Shown here: positions 1 through 5,350 of the stretch, piece by piece
How positions within the stretch are numbered: the stretch's first letter is position 1
Layout: each line of letters starts with the position of its first letter
DNA from: Syntrophales bacterium
GTDB lineage: Bacteria; Desulfobacterota; Syntrophia; Syntrophales; UBA5619
Direction of reading: 5' to 3'
Assembly (NCBI GenBank): GCA_023229765.1
Contig: JALNYO010000071.1
Coordinates: 1 to 5,350 of the forward strand
DNA length: 5,350 nucleotides
Notes under the pieces: model-generated
The model's database searches: none
What the model was told of the DNA's origin: nothing
What the model saw: the letters and a program-made list of their open reading frames with translations, nothing else
Translations under genes and position numbers: made by a program

Positions 1-1040
1 AACCTTTTGCTTTTGGTCAGTTTTCCGCTGATTACCGTCAGTTCCATAATCTCCCCGGGTCTTCGGGTATAGGTTCGGTAAAAAAGGTCTTCCTCCTTCT
101 CAATTGGTTCGCCGTCGCTTTCCGTTATGATGTTGCCGCGAGTTATCCCGGCCTCGTAGGCGGGCGAGCCTTTCGCCACCGCGTTAACTATCCCGCCTGA
201 AGTTACTTTTAGACCCAGCCGCGCCGCCATTACGGGGTCCAGCGCCGTGAGCGATATCCCAAGCCAACCGCGTTTAACCTCCCTCCCGGCGAGCATGTCC
301 GGCAGGACACGCCTGACTTCCGAAGCGGGAATAGCAAATCCCATACCGGCAAAAGCCCCGGATGGAGAGAAGATGGCAGCATTGACGCCTATAACCCTGC
401 CGTTCAGGTTCAGCAATGGTCCGCCGGAATTACCCTGATTGATAGCTGCGTCGGTTTGAATCAACTTCTCGTATTTCCGGCCCTCCACTTTTATACCGGC
501 ATTAAGCGCTGAGACTATGCCGGATGTGAATGTCTGCCTGAAACCGAACGGGTATCCCACCGCCAGCGCAAAGTCTCCGACTTTCGCGTCAAGTTGTTCC
601 AGCTCTAGATAGGGGAACCGATCCTTGGATTCCATTTTAAGCACCGCGAGGTCCAGCGCCGGGTCTCCGCCGGAAAGAGAAGCCATATATGTTTTCTCTT
701 TCCCGCCCGCATCCGACATTGAAACCTTTATGCGGGAAGCCCCTTCCACCACGTGGTAATTTGTCAAAATATGGCCGTCCGCATCTATAATCAAACCTGA
801 ACCCACACCCTGAGTATCATAACGGTATGTCCACTCCCTAGGAATGATATAGCCGAAAAAGAATTCAGGTTCGATAAATGTTTCAGCGTCTTCCCGTATG
901 ACCTTAAGACTGACCACGGCCGGTTTGGCTTTGGCGGCGACTAAATTGAAAGCTTGTTGAACTTTATACGCTTCCTCCTGAGCTCCAGCCCGTACGGAGA
1001 GGAAGAGAAGGAACACTGTAAACACTGTTCTTTTAGTCAT
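1..1040 (-). CDS. htrA: HtrA/DegP-type trypsin-like serine protease with PDZ domain, 3' end beyond window
   Basis: Exported serine protease/chaperone of envelope protein quality control. The reading frame runs from ATG at 1040 to the left edge with no stop, giving 346 codons. Residues 1-20 look like a signal peptide: basic MTKR, hydrophobic TVFTVFLLFLSV, then an Ala-x-Ala site (AGA) before Q21. The trypsin-like domain (about 25-250) has all three catalytic residues in family motifs: H96 in TNYHVVEG, D130 in ALDLAVLK and S205 in NQGNSGGPLL. A PDZ domain starts near residue 257 with the ligand-loop motif RGWLGI and continues to the edge, so a second PDZ cannot be assessed. The start is supported by a GGGAGG ribosome site and a good promoter just upstream. 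With the insertion sequence removed, the gene would follow the aspartokinase gene closely. The family call is secure; which paralogue (DegP, DegQ, DegS or MucD) is not decidable. Confidence 0.95.
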   Translation of the reverse strand, partial: MTKRTVFTVFLLFLSVRAGAQEEAYKVQQAFNLVAAKAKPAVVSLKVIREDAETFIEPEFFFGYIIPREWTYRYDTQGVGSGLIIDADGHILTNYHVVEGASRIKVSMSDAGGKEKTYMASLSGGDPALDLAVLKMESKDRFPYLELEQLDAKVGDFALAVGYPFGFRQTFTSGIVSALNAGIKVEGRKYEKLIQTDAAINQGNSGGPLLNLNGRVIGVNAAIFSPSGAFAGMGFAIPASEVRRVLPDMLAGREVKRGWLGISLTALDPVMAARLGLKVTSGGIVNAVAKGSPAYEAGITRGNIITESDGEPIEKEEDLFYRTYTRRPGEIMELTVISGKLTKSKR

Positions 1041-1043
1041 AGA

Positions 1044-1050
1044 ACCTCCC
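1044..1050 (-). promoter_or_regulatory. Shine-Dalgarno site of htrA
   Basis: On the minus strand the bases read GGGAGGT, ending about 3-4 nt before the ATG at 1040. This is a strong match to the anti-Shine-Dalgarno sequence and fixes the protease start at this ATG. Confidence 0.8.
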
Positions 1051-1067
1051 TTACAAATGATAAATGC

Positions 1068-1097
1068 AATATACAATTTGATAAGTATTTTGGTCAA
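1068..1097 (-). promoter_or_regulatory. sigma70-type promoter of htrA
   Basis: Minus-strand -35 TTGACC (1092-1097) and -10 TATATT (1068-1073) each match the consensus at 5 of 6 positions, with an 18-bp spacer. The predicted start is near 1061, giving a leader of about 20 nt that contains the GGGAGG ribosome site. The -35 box lies only 18 bp from the nearest end of the inserted element (1116), so the promoter is intact but its upstream context has been replaced. No sigmaE-like motif was seen. Confidence 0.65.
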
Positions 1098-1115
1098 GAT
1101 TCGCCTGAAACTGTT

Positions 1116-1132
1116 GTTGCAATTCAGACAGT
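1116..1132 (+). repeat. Left terminal inverted repeat of the IS (transposase-distal end)
   Basis: GTTGCAATTCAGACAGT is the exact reverse complement of 3513-3529. Identity ends sharply on both sides: the next bases inward (GGGG here, AGCA at the other end) and outward do not match. Part of the outer TTGCAA may be target duplication rather than element. Confidence 0.85.
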
Positions 1133-1334
1133 GGGGATAGTCCCTGCGGTAATCTGGAAGTATAGTGTTATTTCGTCCGCTTGAAGCAACCTGTTTCGGA
1201 CTGGGACGCTACAAATGGTTTAAAATGGCGCACACGGCTTTTTCAGGTGTTCAGATGCCGTAAACCGAGCGCAACCCGACCGGTTGCCATCGACCAGTAG
1301 GCAAATACTCAGTTCAAAACAGTGGAGTAAGGTT
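1133..1334. other. Non-coding left-end segment of the IS
   Basis: These 202 bp lie between the transposase stop and the left repeat. I find no convincing open frame on either strand. It holds two weak hairpins (1306-1329, and 1271-1287 with a 6-bp GCAACC/GGTTGC stem). It is long for an IS tail and may contain end-recognition or transcription-stop signals, but no specific motif supports this. Confidence 0.5.
1306..1329 (-). terminator. Weak hairpin just after the transposase stop
   Basis: Arms TACTC (1306-1310) and GAGTA (1325-1329) pair, with a second GTT/AAC pairing inside. On the minus strand the stem is followed only by TTTG, not a full U-tract. It sits 6 nt past the TAA of the transposase, the right place for a terminator, but the stem is AT-rich and broken, so this is a tentative call. 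Confidence 0.25.
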
Positions 1335-3023
1335 TTAGGGTGGTCGCGGCGAGTTCAATTCCTGAACCATTTCGCGCTCAAGGCGTAGCGTCTTGTGGAG
1401 GATTTTGTCCTGGATGTTTTTGGACCGGGTCAATAATATCTTCGTGTACTCGGGAGTCGTAAACAGCGCAAAACGATTCTGGCAATAAATGATGATAAAT
1501 GAAGCGCTGGGCAGCAATTGGTTATAGACGCGAGGCAGCGTCCGGCGGTTAAGTTCCGCCCGCCCTTGGCGTTTGAGATAAAGCTGCAGAAGGTTATAGG
1601 CGAGGGCGACGAAGATAACCTGATTGACCACCAGCGAAAAGGCCCTGGAAGTAAATTCCGTCAAATCCCAGAAACACTTCAGTTGCCGGTGGCCTTCCTC
1701 AATATCAGTGCGCAGATGATATTCCTCCCGCCTTGCCAGCGGGTCCTGCGGGTTTTCAAAAGACCTGGTATCCAGGAGCATCCATATATCCTGCCGCCCG
1801 TCAGCATAGGTTTCCCGGTTGATGATAACATTAAGCGGAACCGGGCAGGTATCAAAACTTGTAAAGCCCTGTATTCCGGCGGCCTCGCTTTTGACCAGGG
1901 TCTTTTCCGGGGCCGGCGCAGGTTCCTTCGCCTTTAGTTTTGCCAACGTTTTCTGACGCTTAGCCTCCCTCCGGCGGATATTCTCCGGAGCCTGAGGCAG
2001 ACGGGGCGGGGTTATAGGGCGTGGCACTGACTTGGGCACTTCCAGGAATTTGACGTCCGGCGACTTCAAAAGCCCAAGCGCATCCCTATAGAGGTCCATA
2101 TTCTTTTTGAGCGGCATAAGTATGTCAACGCCATGCGTGAGCTTGCAATATCCAATCTTGGCGCCGTCAATGAAACCGCGATCCAGAATAAGCCGCTTGA
2201 TAACGCCTTTTCCCACAGAGCCCACGAACTCATCAACCAGATCGTAAAGTATCGGGCACTCGTTCTCGTTGCCGGGCACAATGCGCATGGCAGCCCGCAT
2301 AAAGAAACTGCGCTGGCGATCGGTGTGCAGCAGGGACACCATTTTATAGCAGCGGCGCCAACGGCAGCGCGCCGCCTGTCGAGAGTCCATGCCGGCAAGC
2401 GATTTCGCTTCTATGGGATGATTGTTCTCGTCAAAGAGCATGCGCACCGAACCTTCATACGCCGGATTGTCCGGCACAAACAGATAGGAGGCGTCCCCGC
2501 TGAATATCCCCTCCGCATCGAAGGCCTTGTGCAGCTTGAACATTTTGGGGATGTCGCAGTTAAACCACCCCATCAGCCGCTGCTCGTCGGTAGCCCGCGC
2601 GAATTTGCGCAGATAGTCCTGGTCGCAGGGGGTCTGCCGGTCATAATCATTTTTTTCGTTGAACCCGGCGCAGCTAAGCGTTATATCCCCCGTTTCGGGA
2701 TGCCTTGCCTTGTGCCCGATTTCGGGGCCAAAGGCGTTAAGCATTCCCCCGCAGCGAACCACATAGGGATAAGCGTAGAAGCTGTGCACCCCGTGCAAAC
2801 GCATTGAAAGATTGCTGGCAAGGGAAAACCACACAGGAACGTCGTGCTTCTTACGGGGCGAAGGATAACTCACGGCAAGTTCCTGTAGAATTTTTTTGGC
2901 GCCGATATAGCGGAAGAATTCAGTTTCCACCACCTCGCTGGCCGTATCCATGTAGTCGAATTCACCGTTCTGAAACTGTTCAAGGACAAAGCCCTGATCA
3001 CGTTCGTAGCAAACGATGTCCAT
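1335..3023 (-). CDS. DDE transposase, IS4 superfamily (IS1634-like)
   Basis: This 562-residue protein catalyses cut-and-paste movement of the surrounding element. The RNase H-like catalytic residues are visible: D177 in FSGDASYLFVPD, D281 in LILDRGFIDG and E442 in the block Y435-x2-R438-x3-E442-x6-K449, an exact YREK signature of the IS4 group. The 161 residues between D281 and E442 exceed a bare catalytic fold and fit the insertion domain of this superfamily. Within them, about 331-380 is low-complexity and rich in Pro, Lys, Arg and Ala. A hydrophobic helix (about 462-484) follows the YREK block, as is usual. The ATG at 3023 directly abuts the TGA of the upstream small gene, with AAGGA at 3031-3035 as ribosome site, so translation is probably coupled. 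No frameshift or internal stop is seen. Superfamily call is firm; the IS1634 subgroup is moderate. Confidence 0.9.
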   Translation of the reverse strand: MDIVCYERDQGFVLEQFQNGEFDYMDTASEVVETEFFRYIGAKKILQELAVSYPSPRKKHDVPVWFSLASNLSMRLHGVHSFYAYPYVVRCGGMLNAFGPEIGHKARHPETGDITLSCAGFNEKNDYDRQTPCDQDYLRKFARATDEQRLMGWFNCDIPKMFKLHKAFDAEGIFSGDASYLFVPDNPAYEGSVRMLFDENNHPIEAKSLAGMDSRQAARCRWRRCYKMVSLLHTDRQRSFFMRAAMRIVPGNENECPILYDLVDEFVGSVGKGVIKRLILDRGFIDGAKIGYCKLTHGVDILMPLKKNMDLYRDALGLLKSPDVKFLEVPKSVPRPITPPRLPQAPENIRRREAKRQKTLAKLKAKEPAPAPEKTLVKSEAAGIQGFTSFDTCPVPLNVIINRETYADGRQDIWMLLDTRSFENPQDPLARREEYHLRTDIEEGHRQLKCFWDLTEFTSRAFSLVVNQVIFVALAYNLLQLYLKRQGRAELNRRTLPRVYNQLLPSASFIIIYCQNRFALFTTPEYTKILLTRSKNIQDKILHKTLRLEREMVQELNSPRPP

Positions 3024-3407
3024 TCAGGGATCCTTTCTCCTGACCTTCTCAATGGCATCAATGGCGCGTAACATTTTCGTGTAGAGCTTGACGAAATCCG
3101 CGCGGGCTGTCCTGAAACGCTGATAGCGTTTGGTCAACCTGCTCATTTGTTCTACTTGACCTGTAGGGACAGGCCATAACCGTGAGCGCCCTGAAATACT
3201 GGCGCTCAGGACTGTCGTTTCATGGAGCTTTCCCTTGGCGCAGCGGCAGTTTGGCTTGCCGCACTTGCGCCTGAGCGGGTAAACGGTTCCCTTTACCATG
3301 GGATAACCCTCCAGAAAGATTGGCAAAAGTTTCCCAGGCCGGTCTTTAAGGCGCACCAAGGTCTGTCGGAGGCTGCTCAAGCGGTGGCGGCGTGGATGTA
3401 TCTGCAT
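3024..3407 (-). CDS. DUF6788-like small Cys-motif protein, first gene of the IS
   Basis: A 127-residue protein of unknown function. Residues 6-25 are a basic, probably helical stretch. The core VKGTVYPLRRKCGKPNCRC has C49, C54 and C56, followed by H62, a C-x4-C-x-C...H arrangement suggesting a metal-binding knuckle. The rest (about 85-127) is a charged helix with many Arg and Lys. From memory this pattern matches DUF6788, a small family often beside DDE transposases; I could not search to confirm. Its TGA (3024-3026) touches the transposase ATG, so the two form one operon. The ATG at 3407 has no ribosome site and lies only about 3 nt from the predicted transcription start. An in-frame ATG at 3299 (M37) has a strong GGAGGG site and would give a 91-residue form keeping the whole Cys motif. 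Likely role, by inference only, is an accessory DNA-binding factor. Confidence 0.75.
   Translation of the reverse strand: MQIHPRRHRLSSLRQTLVRLKDRPGKLLPIFLEGYPMVKGTVYPLRRKCGKPNCRCAKGKLHETTVLSASISGRSRLWPVPTGQVEQMSRLTKRYQRFRTARADFVKLYTKMLRAIDAIEKVRRKDP
3031..3040 (-). promoter_or_regulatory. Ribosome binding site of the transposase, inside the upstream gene
   Basis: The minus strand reads GGAGAAAGGA across these positions. AAGGA (3031-3035) is 7 nt from the transposase ATG at 3023. Because it lies in the last codons of the small gene, ribosomes finishing that gene (TGA abutting ATG) can reinitiate at once. Confidence 0.65.
3307..3312 (-). promoter_or_regulatory. Internal Shine-Dalgarno for an alternative start of the small IS gene
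   Basis: GGAGGG on the minus strand, 7 nt before the in-frame ATG at 3297-3299. It is the best ribosome site in the element, whereas the outer ATG at 3407 has none. It implies a 91-residue product, alone or together with the 127-residue form. Confidence 0.55.
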
Positions 3408-3416
3408 TTCGTATAT

Positions 3417-3455
3417 AGTATAGCATACAGATTAAGCAATGTAAAGACTTTTTTT
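3417..3455 (-). promoter_or_regulatory. Promoter of the IS operon, extended -10 with upstream A-tract
   Basis: Minus-strand -35 TTTACA (3440-3445) and -10 TATACT (3417-3422) each match consensus at 5 of 6 positions with an ideal 17-bp spacer. TGC directly before the -10 makes it an extended -10. Seven As (3449-3455) lie just upstream of the -35, resembling an UP element. The predicted start near 3410 is about 3 nt before the ATG at 3407, so the mRNA would be essentially leaderless. Confidence 0.7.
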
Positions 3456-3512
3456 AAGGGTGGGGTTTTAATTCGTCATTATTGATAAGGAAAATCAGAC
3501 GAAGGCTTTGCT

Positions 3513-3529
3513 ACTGTCTGAATTGCAAC
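3513..3529 (-). repeat. Right terminal inverted repeat of the IS (promoter-proximal end)
   Basis: ACTGTCTGAATTGCAAC, the exact reverse complement of 1116-1132. It lies 8 nt from the aspartokinase stop codon (3538-3540) and about 68 bp upstream of the IS promoter. Confidence 0.85.
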
Positions 3530-3537
3530 GTCCGGGA

Positions 3538-4512
3538 TTAGATAAACGCTTTATGTAGCGCCTTCAGCAACGGTTCGCCGTCCTGGAAAGAGGTGACGAG
3601 GGTTATCTTATCCGGCGCGTAAATCTCTTTTTTCAAAACGCAGCCGGAGACGGAGGCCGTTTCTCTGAGCGCTTTTTTTATTTCGGCGGCGTCCAGCTTT
3701 GAGCCGATAAGGTTCAGTTCGGCCGACTTTCCGCTTCCGCGGATGGAAAAACAGATCACTACCGGATCCGGGCCGACGCGTCCGGGGTTCCCGACTCTTG
3801 TCCCCTCTTCGTTTTCAAAAGAAGAGCGCAGGTGCAGTGGTATGGAGTATTTCTTCGCGTAAGCTATGGCGCGGAACTGGCGCACCTCGGTACCGGAACG
3901 TGCCAGCTGTATTACCGCGTCATATGAAATGTATGGTATTTTTTTTGCCTGTGGCACCACAGTGGGATTGGCCGTGTATATTCCCTTCACATCGGTATAT
4001 AATTCGCAAATATCGGCTTTCAGCGCGCGTGCCAAGGCTACGGCCGTAAGATCGGAGCCTCCGCGGCCCAGCGTGGCAATATCTCCGGTTTTAGCGGCGC
4101 CCTGGAAACCAGCCACGACCGCGATCCGGCCTTTTTTCAGTTCTCTCAGCACTCGGGCGGGGCGGATCGAAATAATATCGGAGTCCGTGTGTCTGGAATC
4201 GGTCATTATTCCGGCCTGGACGCCTGTGAGCGAAACAGCCCGGACGCCTTTTTCCGCTATAGCCATAGCCGTCAGCGCGGCGCAGAACTGTTCGCCGGCG
4301 GCCAGCAGGGCGTCCAGCTCGCGCGGGTCCGGGCGGGAGGTGAGTAGTTCTGAAAGTGCCAGCAGGTCGTCCGTGACGTTGGCCGGGGCCGAGACCACCA
4401 TAACCACGGCAAGGCCCCGGCGGCGGGAAAAGGCCGCCCGCTCAGCCATGAGCTTTATTTTTTCAGGCTCAGCTAGGGAACTGCCGCCGAATTTCATTAT
4501 GATGGTTTTCAT
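3538..4512 (-). CDS. lysC: Aspartokinase with shortened regulatory region
   Basis: Aspartate kinase (EC 2.7.2.4) phosphorylates L-aspartate with ATP, the first step towards lysine, threonine, methionine and diaminopimelate. At 324 residues it is shorter than the common class of about 400 residues. The catalytic domain (1-235) is complete: KFGGSS at 7-12, LLAAGEQ at 69-75, SLTGVQAGIMTDS at 94-106, TLGRGGSD at 147-154 and the ELYTDVKGIYTANP nucleotide-side block at 170-183. The segment normally reading LHPRA appears as RQFRA (211-215). Only about 80 residues follow RSSFENEEGT, where the family usually carries two ACT domains of about 160 residues; the end (LLKALHKAF) still resembles the family C-terminus, so an internal shortening is likelier than a late truncation. 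The ATG at 4512 fits the family N-terminus but lacks a ribosome site. The gene follows the ATPase gene by 96 bp. Confidence 0.93.
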   Translation of the reverse strand: MKTIIMKFGGSSLAEPEKIKLMAERAAFSRRRGLAVVMVVSAPANVTDDLLALSELLTSRPDPRELDALLAAGEQFCAALTAMAIAEKGVRAVSLTGVQAGIMTDSRHTDSDIISIRPARVLRELKKGRIAVVAGFQGAAKTGDIATLGRGGSDLTAVALARALKADICELYTDVKGIYTANPTVVPQAKKIPYISYDAVIQLARSGTEVRQFRAIAYAKKYSIPLHLRSSFENEEGTRVGNPGRVGPDPVVICFSIRGSGKSAELNLIGSKLDAAEIKKALRETASVSGCVLKKEIYAPDKITLVTSFQDGEPLLKALHKAFI

Positions 4513-4547
4513 CGGAAGCTGGTCGTAAAACAGAAAGCGAAAAACAT
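4509..4547 (-). other. Possible 12-codon upstream ORF overlapping the aspartokinase start
   Basis: ATG at 4545-4547 opens a 12-codon frame (MFFAFCFTTSFR) whose TGA stop overlaps the aspartokinase ATG as ATGA. The aspartokinase ATG has no Shine-Dalgarno, so reinitiation from this frame could supply ribosomes. Its own ribosome site is weak (GGAA at 4555-4558 on the minus strand). It could equally be chance; the peptide is not rich in Lys or Met as an attenuator for this pathway might be. Confidence 0.25.
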
Positions 4548-4575
4548 AAAGGGGTTCCGGAATTGTCCGGCCTCC
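4540..4575 (-). terminator. Candidate intrinsic terminator after the ATPase gene
   Basis: A hairpin with a perfect 5-bp core CCGGA/TCCGG (4557-4561 with 4566-4570) and 4-nt loop. An imperfect outer pairing extends it to about 4551-4575. On the minus strand it is followed at once by TTTATGTTTTT. This fits a modest terminator 34 bp after the ATPase stop. No clear promoter lies between it and the aspartokinase gene, so read-through is probably needed for that gene, which weakens the call. Confidence 0.4.
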
Positions 4576-4608
4576 GATGTTTTCCGCTTTGTGGGACGCC
4601 GGCTGAGG

Positions 4609-5350
4609 TTACACCATCGTCGCTGTGACCCGTATGACTTCTGAGAGCGTGGTCACGCCGATCCGCGCTTTGCCGATGCCGTCCATGAGCAGAGTGCGCA
4701 GTTTGCCGGTCTGTATGGCTGTGCGGCGTATCATGTCCGTGGGGCTATGGTCCAGCACCTGTTTGCGTACTTCTTCGTTCATCAGCATCAGTTCGAAGAT
4801 GCCGGTGCGCCCGAGATAGCCCGTGTTGCGGCAGGCGGGACAACCCTTCTCCACTTTGTAGTTCGCTCCTGGTTTCAGGATAAGATCTTTTATCACTTTA
4901 CCCTCGGCGGGGTCCATATTTTTTATAAATTCGCATACCACGGCTTCCGATGGAGGCGCCGCCTTCTGCGCGCATTGCGGACATACCTTTCGCACCAGCC
5001 GCTGTGACATGGCGCCCAGCATGGAGGAGGCTATAAGGAACGGCGGGATGCCCATTTCAAAAAGCCGCTCAATAATGCTCGGCGCGCTGATAGTGTGGAT
5101 GGTTGTGAACAGGAGGTGTCCGGTTAGAGCGGAGCGAAGGCTGATCTCAGCCGTCTCATAGTCGCGGATCTCCCCCACCATTATAACATCAGGGTCCTGT
5201 CTTAGTATAGTTCTGAGGCCTTCGGCCCAGGTAAATCCGGTCTTGGCGCTTATCTGCGCCTGATTCAGGCCTTCAAGCCGGTATTCCACCGGGTCCTCAA
5301 GCGTGATGATGTTGATCATCGGGGTGCTGATGTTCTTGAGCATGGCGTAA
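4609..5350 (-). CDS. GspE/PilB-type assembly ATPase, C-terminal part, 5' end beyond window
   Basis: Cytoplasmic hexameric ATPase that powers type IV pilus extension or type II secretion. The frame stays open to the right edge (the codons before the ATG at 5343 read Tyr-Ala, as in the family), so that ATG is internal and the Walker A region lies outside the window. Counting from M at 5343, the visible part has the Asp box TLEDPVEY (14-21), the Walker B region RQDPDVIMVGEIRD (48-61) and the His box TGHLLFTTIHT (74-84). AMSQRLVRKVCPQC (111-124) and GCPACRNTGYLGRTGIFE (167-184) follow. C121, C124, C168 and C171 form the tetracysteine zinc site of GspE and PilB, which PilT retraction ATPases lack. 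The stop is TAA at 4609-4611. PilB versus GspE cannot be decided without the N-terminal domain and the neighbouring genes. Confidence 0.93.
   Translation of the reverse strand, partial: YAMLKNISTPMINIITLEDPVEYRLEGLNQAQISAKTGFTWAEGLRTILRQDPDVIMVGEIRDYETAEISLRSALTGHLLFTTIHTISAPSIIERLFEMGIPPFLIASSMLGAMSQRLVRKVCPQCAQKAAPPSEAVVCEFIKNMDPAEGKVIKDLILKPGANYKVEKGCPACRNTGYLGRTGIFELMLMNEEVRKQVLDHSPTDMIRRTAIQTGKLRTLLMDGIGKARIGVTTLSEVIRVTATMV

Larger units (their letters stand above)
1116..3529 (-). mobile_element. Two-gene insertion sequence, IS4 superfamily (IS1634-like), DUF6788-like gene plus DDE transposase
   Basis: The element is about 2.4 kb. It is delimited by a perfect 17-bp inverted repeat and encodes a small Cys-motif protein followed directly by a complete DDE transposase on the minus strand. 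It also has its own near-consensus promoter inside the right end. About 200 bp of non-coding sequence separates the transposase stop from the left repeat. Both genes are open and catalytic residues are intact, so the copy could be active. The exact ends are uncertain by up to 7 bp, because the outer part of the repeat includes the palindrome TTGCAA, which could be a 6-bp target duplication; the element would then span 1123-3522. It sits between the aspartokinase and protease genes in the same orientation as both. The family assignment rests on transposase motifs; the link to IS1634 is from memory of similar proteins and is less certain. Confidence 0.85.

Noticed and set aside
954..1184. 76-codon plus-strand frame across the htrA start and the left IS end
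   Set aside because: It overlaps the antisense of the protease signal peptide, its promoter and the IS repeat junction, so it cannot be an ancestral gene.
1271..1287. Hairpin GCAACC/GGTTGC with a 5-nt loop in the IS tail
   Set aside because: Only 6 bp with no T-run on either strand; not enough for a terminator or a named RNA element.
2066..2398. 110-codon minus-strand frame overlapping the transposase
   Set aside because: A shifted frame within the transposase gene, which is itself uninterrupted, so there is no sign of a frameshifted product.
2133..2807. 224-codon plus-strand open frame opposite the transposase
   Set aside because: Antisense to a complete DDE transposase with intact catalytic residues; no recognisable motif and no ribosome site noted.
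3472..3503. 6-bp inverted repeat TTCGTC/GACGAA inside the right IS end
   Set aside because: The 20-nt loop and short arms are compatible with chance, and no matching pair was seen at the left end.
3866..4528. 220-codon plus-strand open frame opposite the aspartokinase gene
   Set aside because: It is fully antisense to a gene with clear family motifs; its Ser/Ala/Arg-rich translation has no domain and is expected from GC-rich codon use on the other strand.
1..5350. CRISPR arrays, tRNA or rRNA genes, toxin-antitoxin or phage modules
   Set aside because: No regularly spaced repeats, no tRNA-like or rRNA-like sequence and no gene of these classes was found on either strand.

Overview
The window carries four complete or partial chromosomal and transposon genes plus one edge-truncated gene. 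All are on the minus strand, so transcription runs from the right edge to the left. In transcription order they are: the C-terminal part of a GspE/PilB-type assembly ATPase (4609-5350, open at the right edge), a short aspartokinase (3538-4512), a two-gene insertion sequence (about 1116-3529), and a DegP/HtrA-type periplasmic serine protease (1-1040, open at the left edge). A secretion or type IV pilus ATPase and an exported HtrA protease together suggest a double-membrane bacterium. Codon use is moderately GC-rich. Nothing visible fixes the phylum; an Elusimicrobiota-like or deltaproteobacteria-like uncultured lineage is only a guess.

The insertion sequence is the most informative region. It holds a 127-codon gene with a Cys-x4-Cys-x-Cys...His motif (resembling the DUF6788 family). 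Its TGA stop directly abuts the ATG of a 562-residue IS4-superfamily DDE transposase with intact D177, D281, E442 and a perfect Y-(2)-R-(3)-E-(6)-K signature. A perfect 17-bp inverted repeat brackets both genes (1116-1132 and 3513-3529). The outer part of this repeat contains TTGCAA, which is its own reverse complement, so those six bases could be either transposon end or target duplication. A near-consensus promoter with an extended -10 lies so close to the first ATG that the transcript would be almost leaderless. A strong internal Shine-Dalgarno sequence offers a second start 36 codons later.

Removing the element restores a short spacer of roughly 80-90 bp between the aspartokinase stop and the protease start. 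The element landed between the aspartokinase stop codon and an intact sigma70-type promoter of the protease gene, so both neighbours appear undamaged. The aspartokinase has a complete catalytic domain but only about 80 residues after it, too few for the usual tandem ACT regulatory module. No RNA genes, CRISPR arrays or defence systems are visible, and I see no wholly new multi-gene system beyond the two-gene element.
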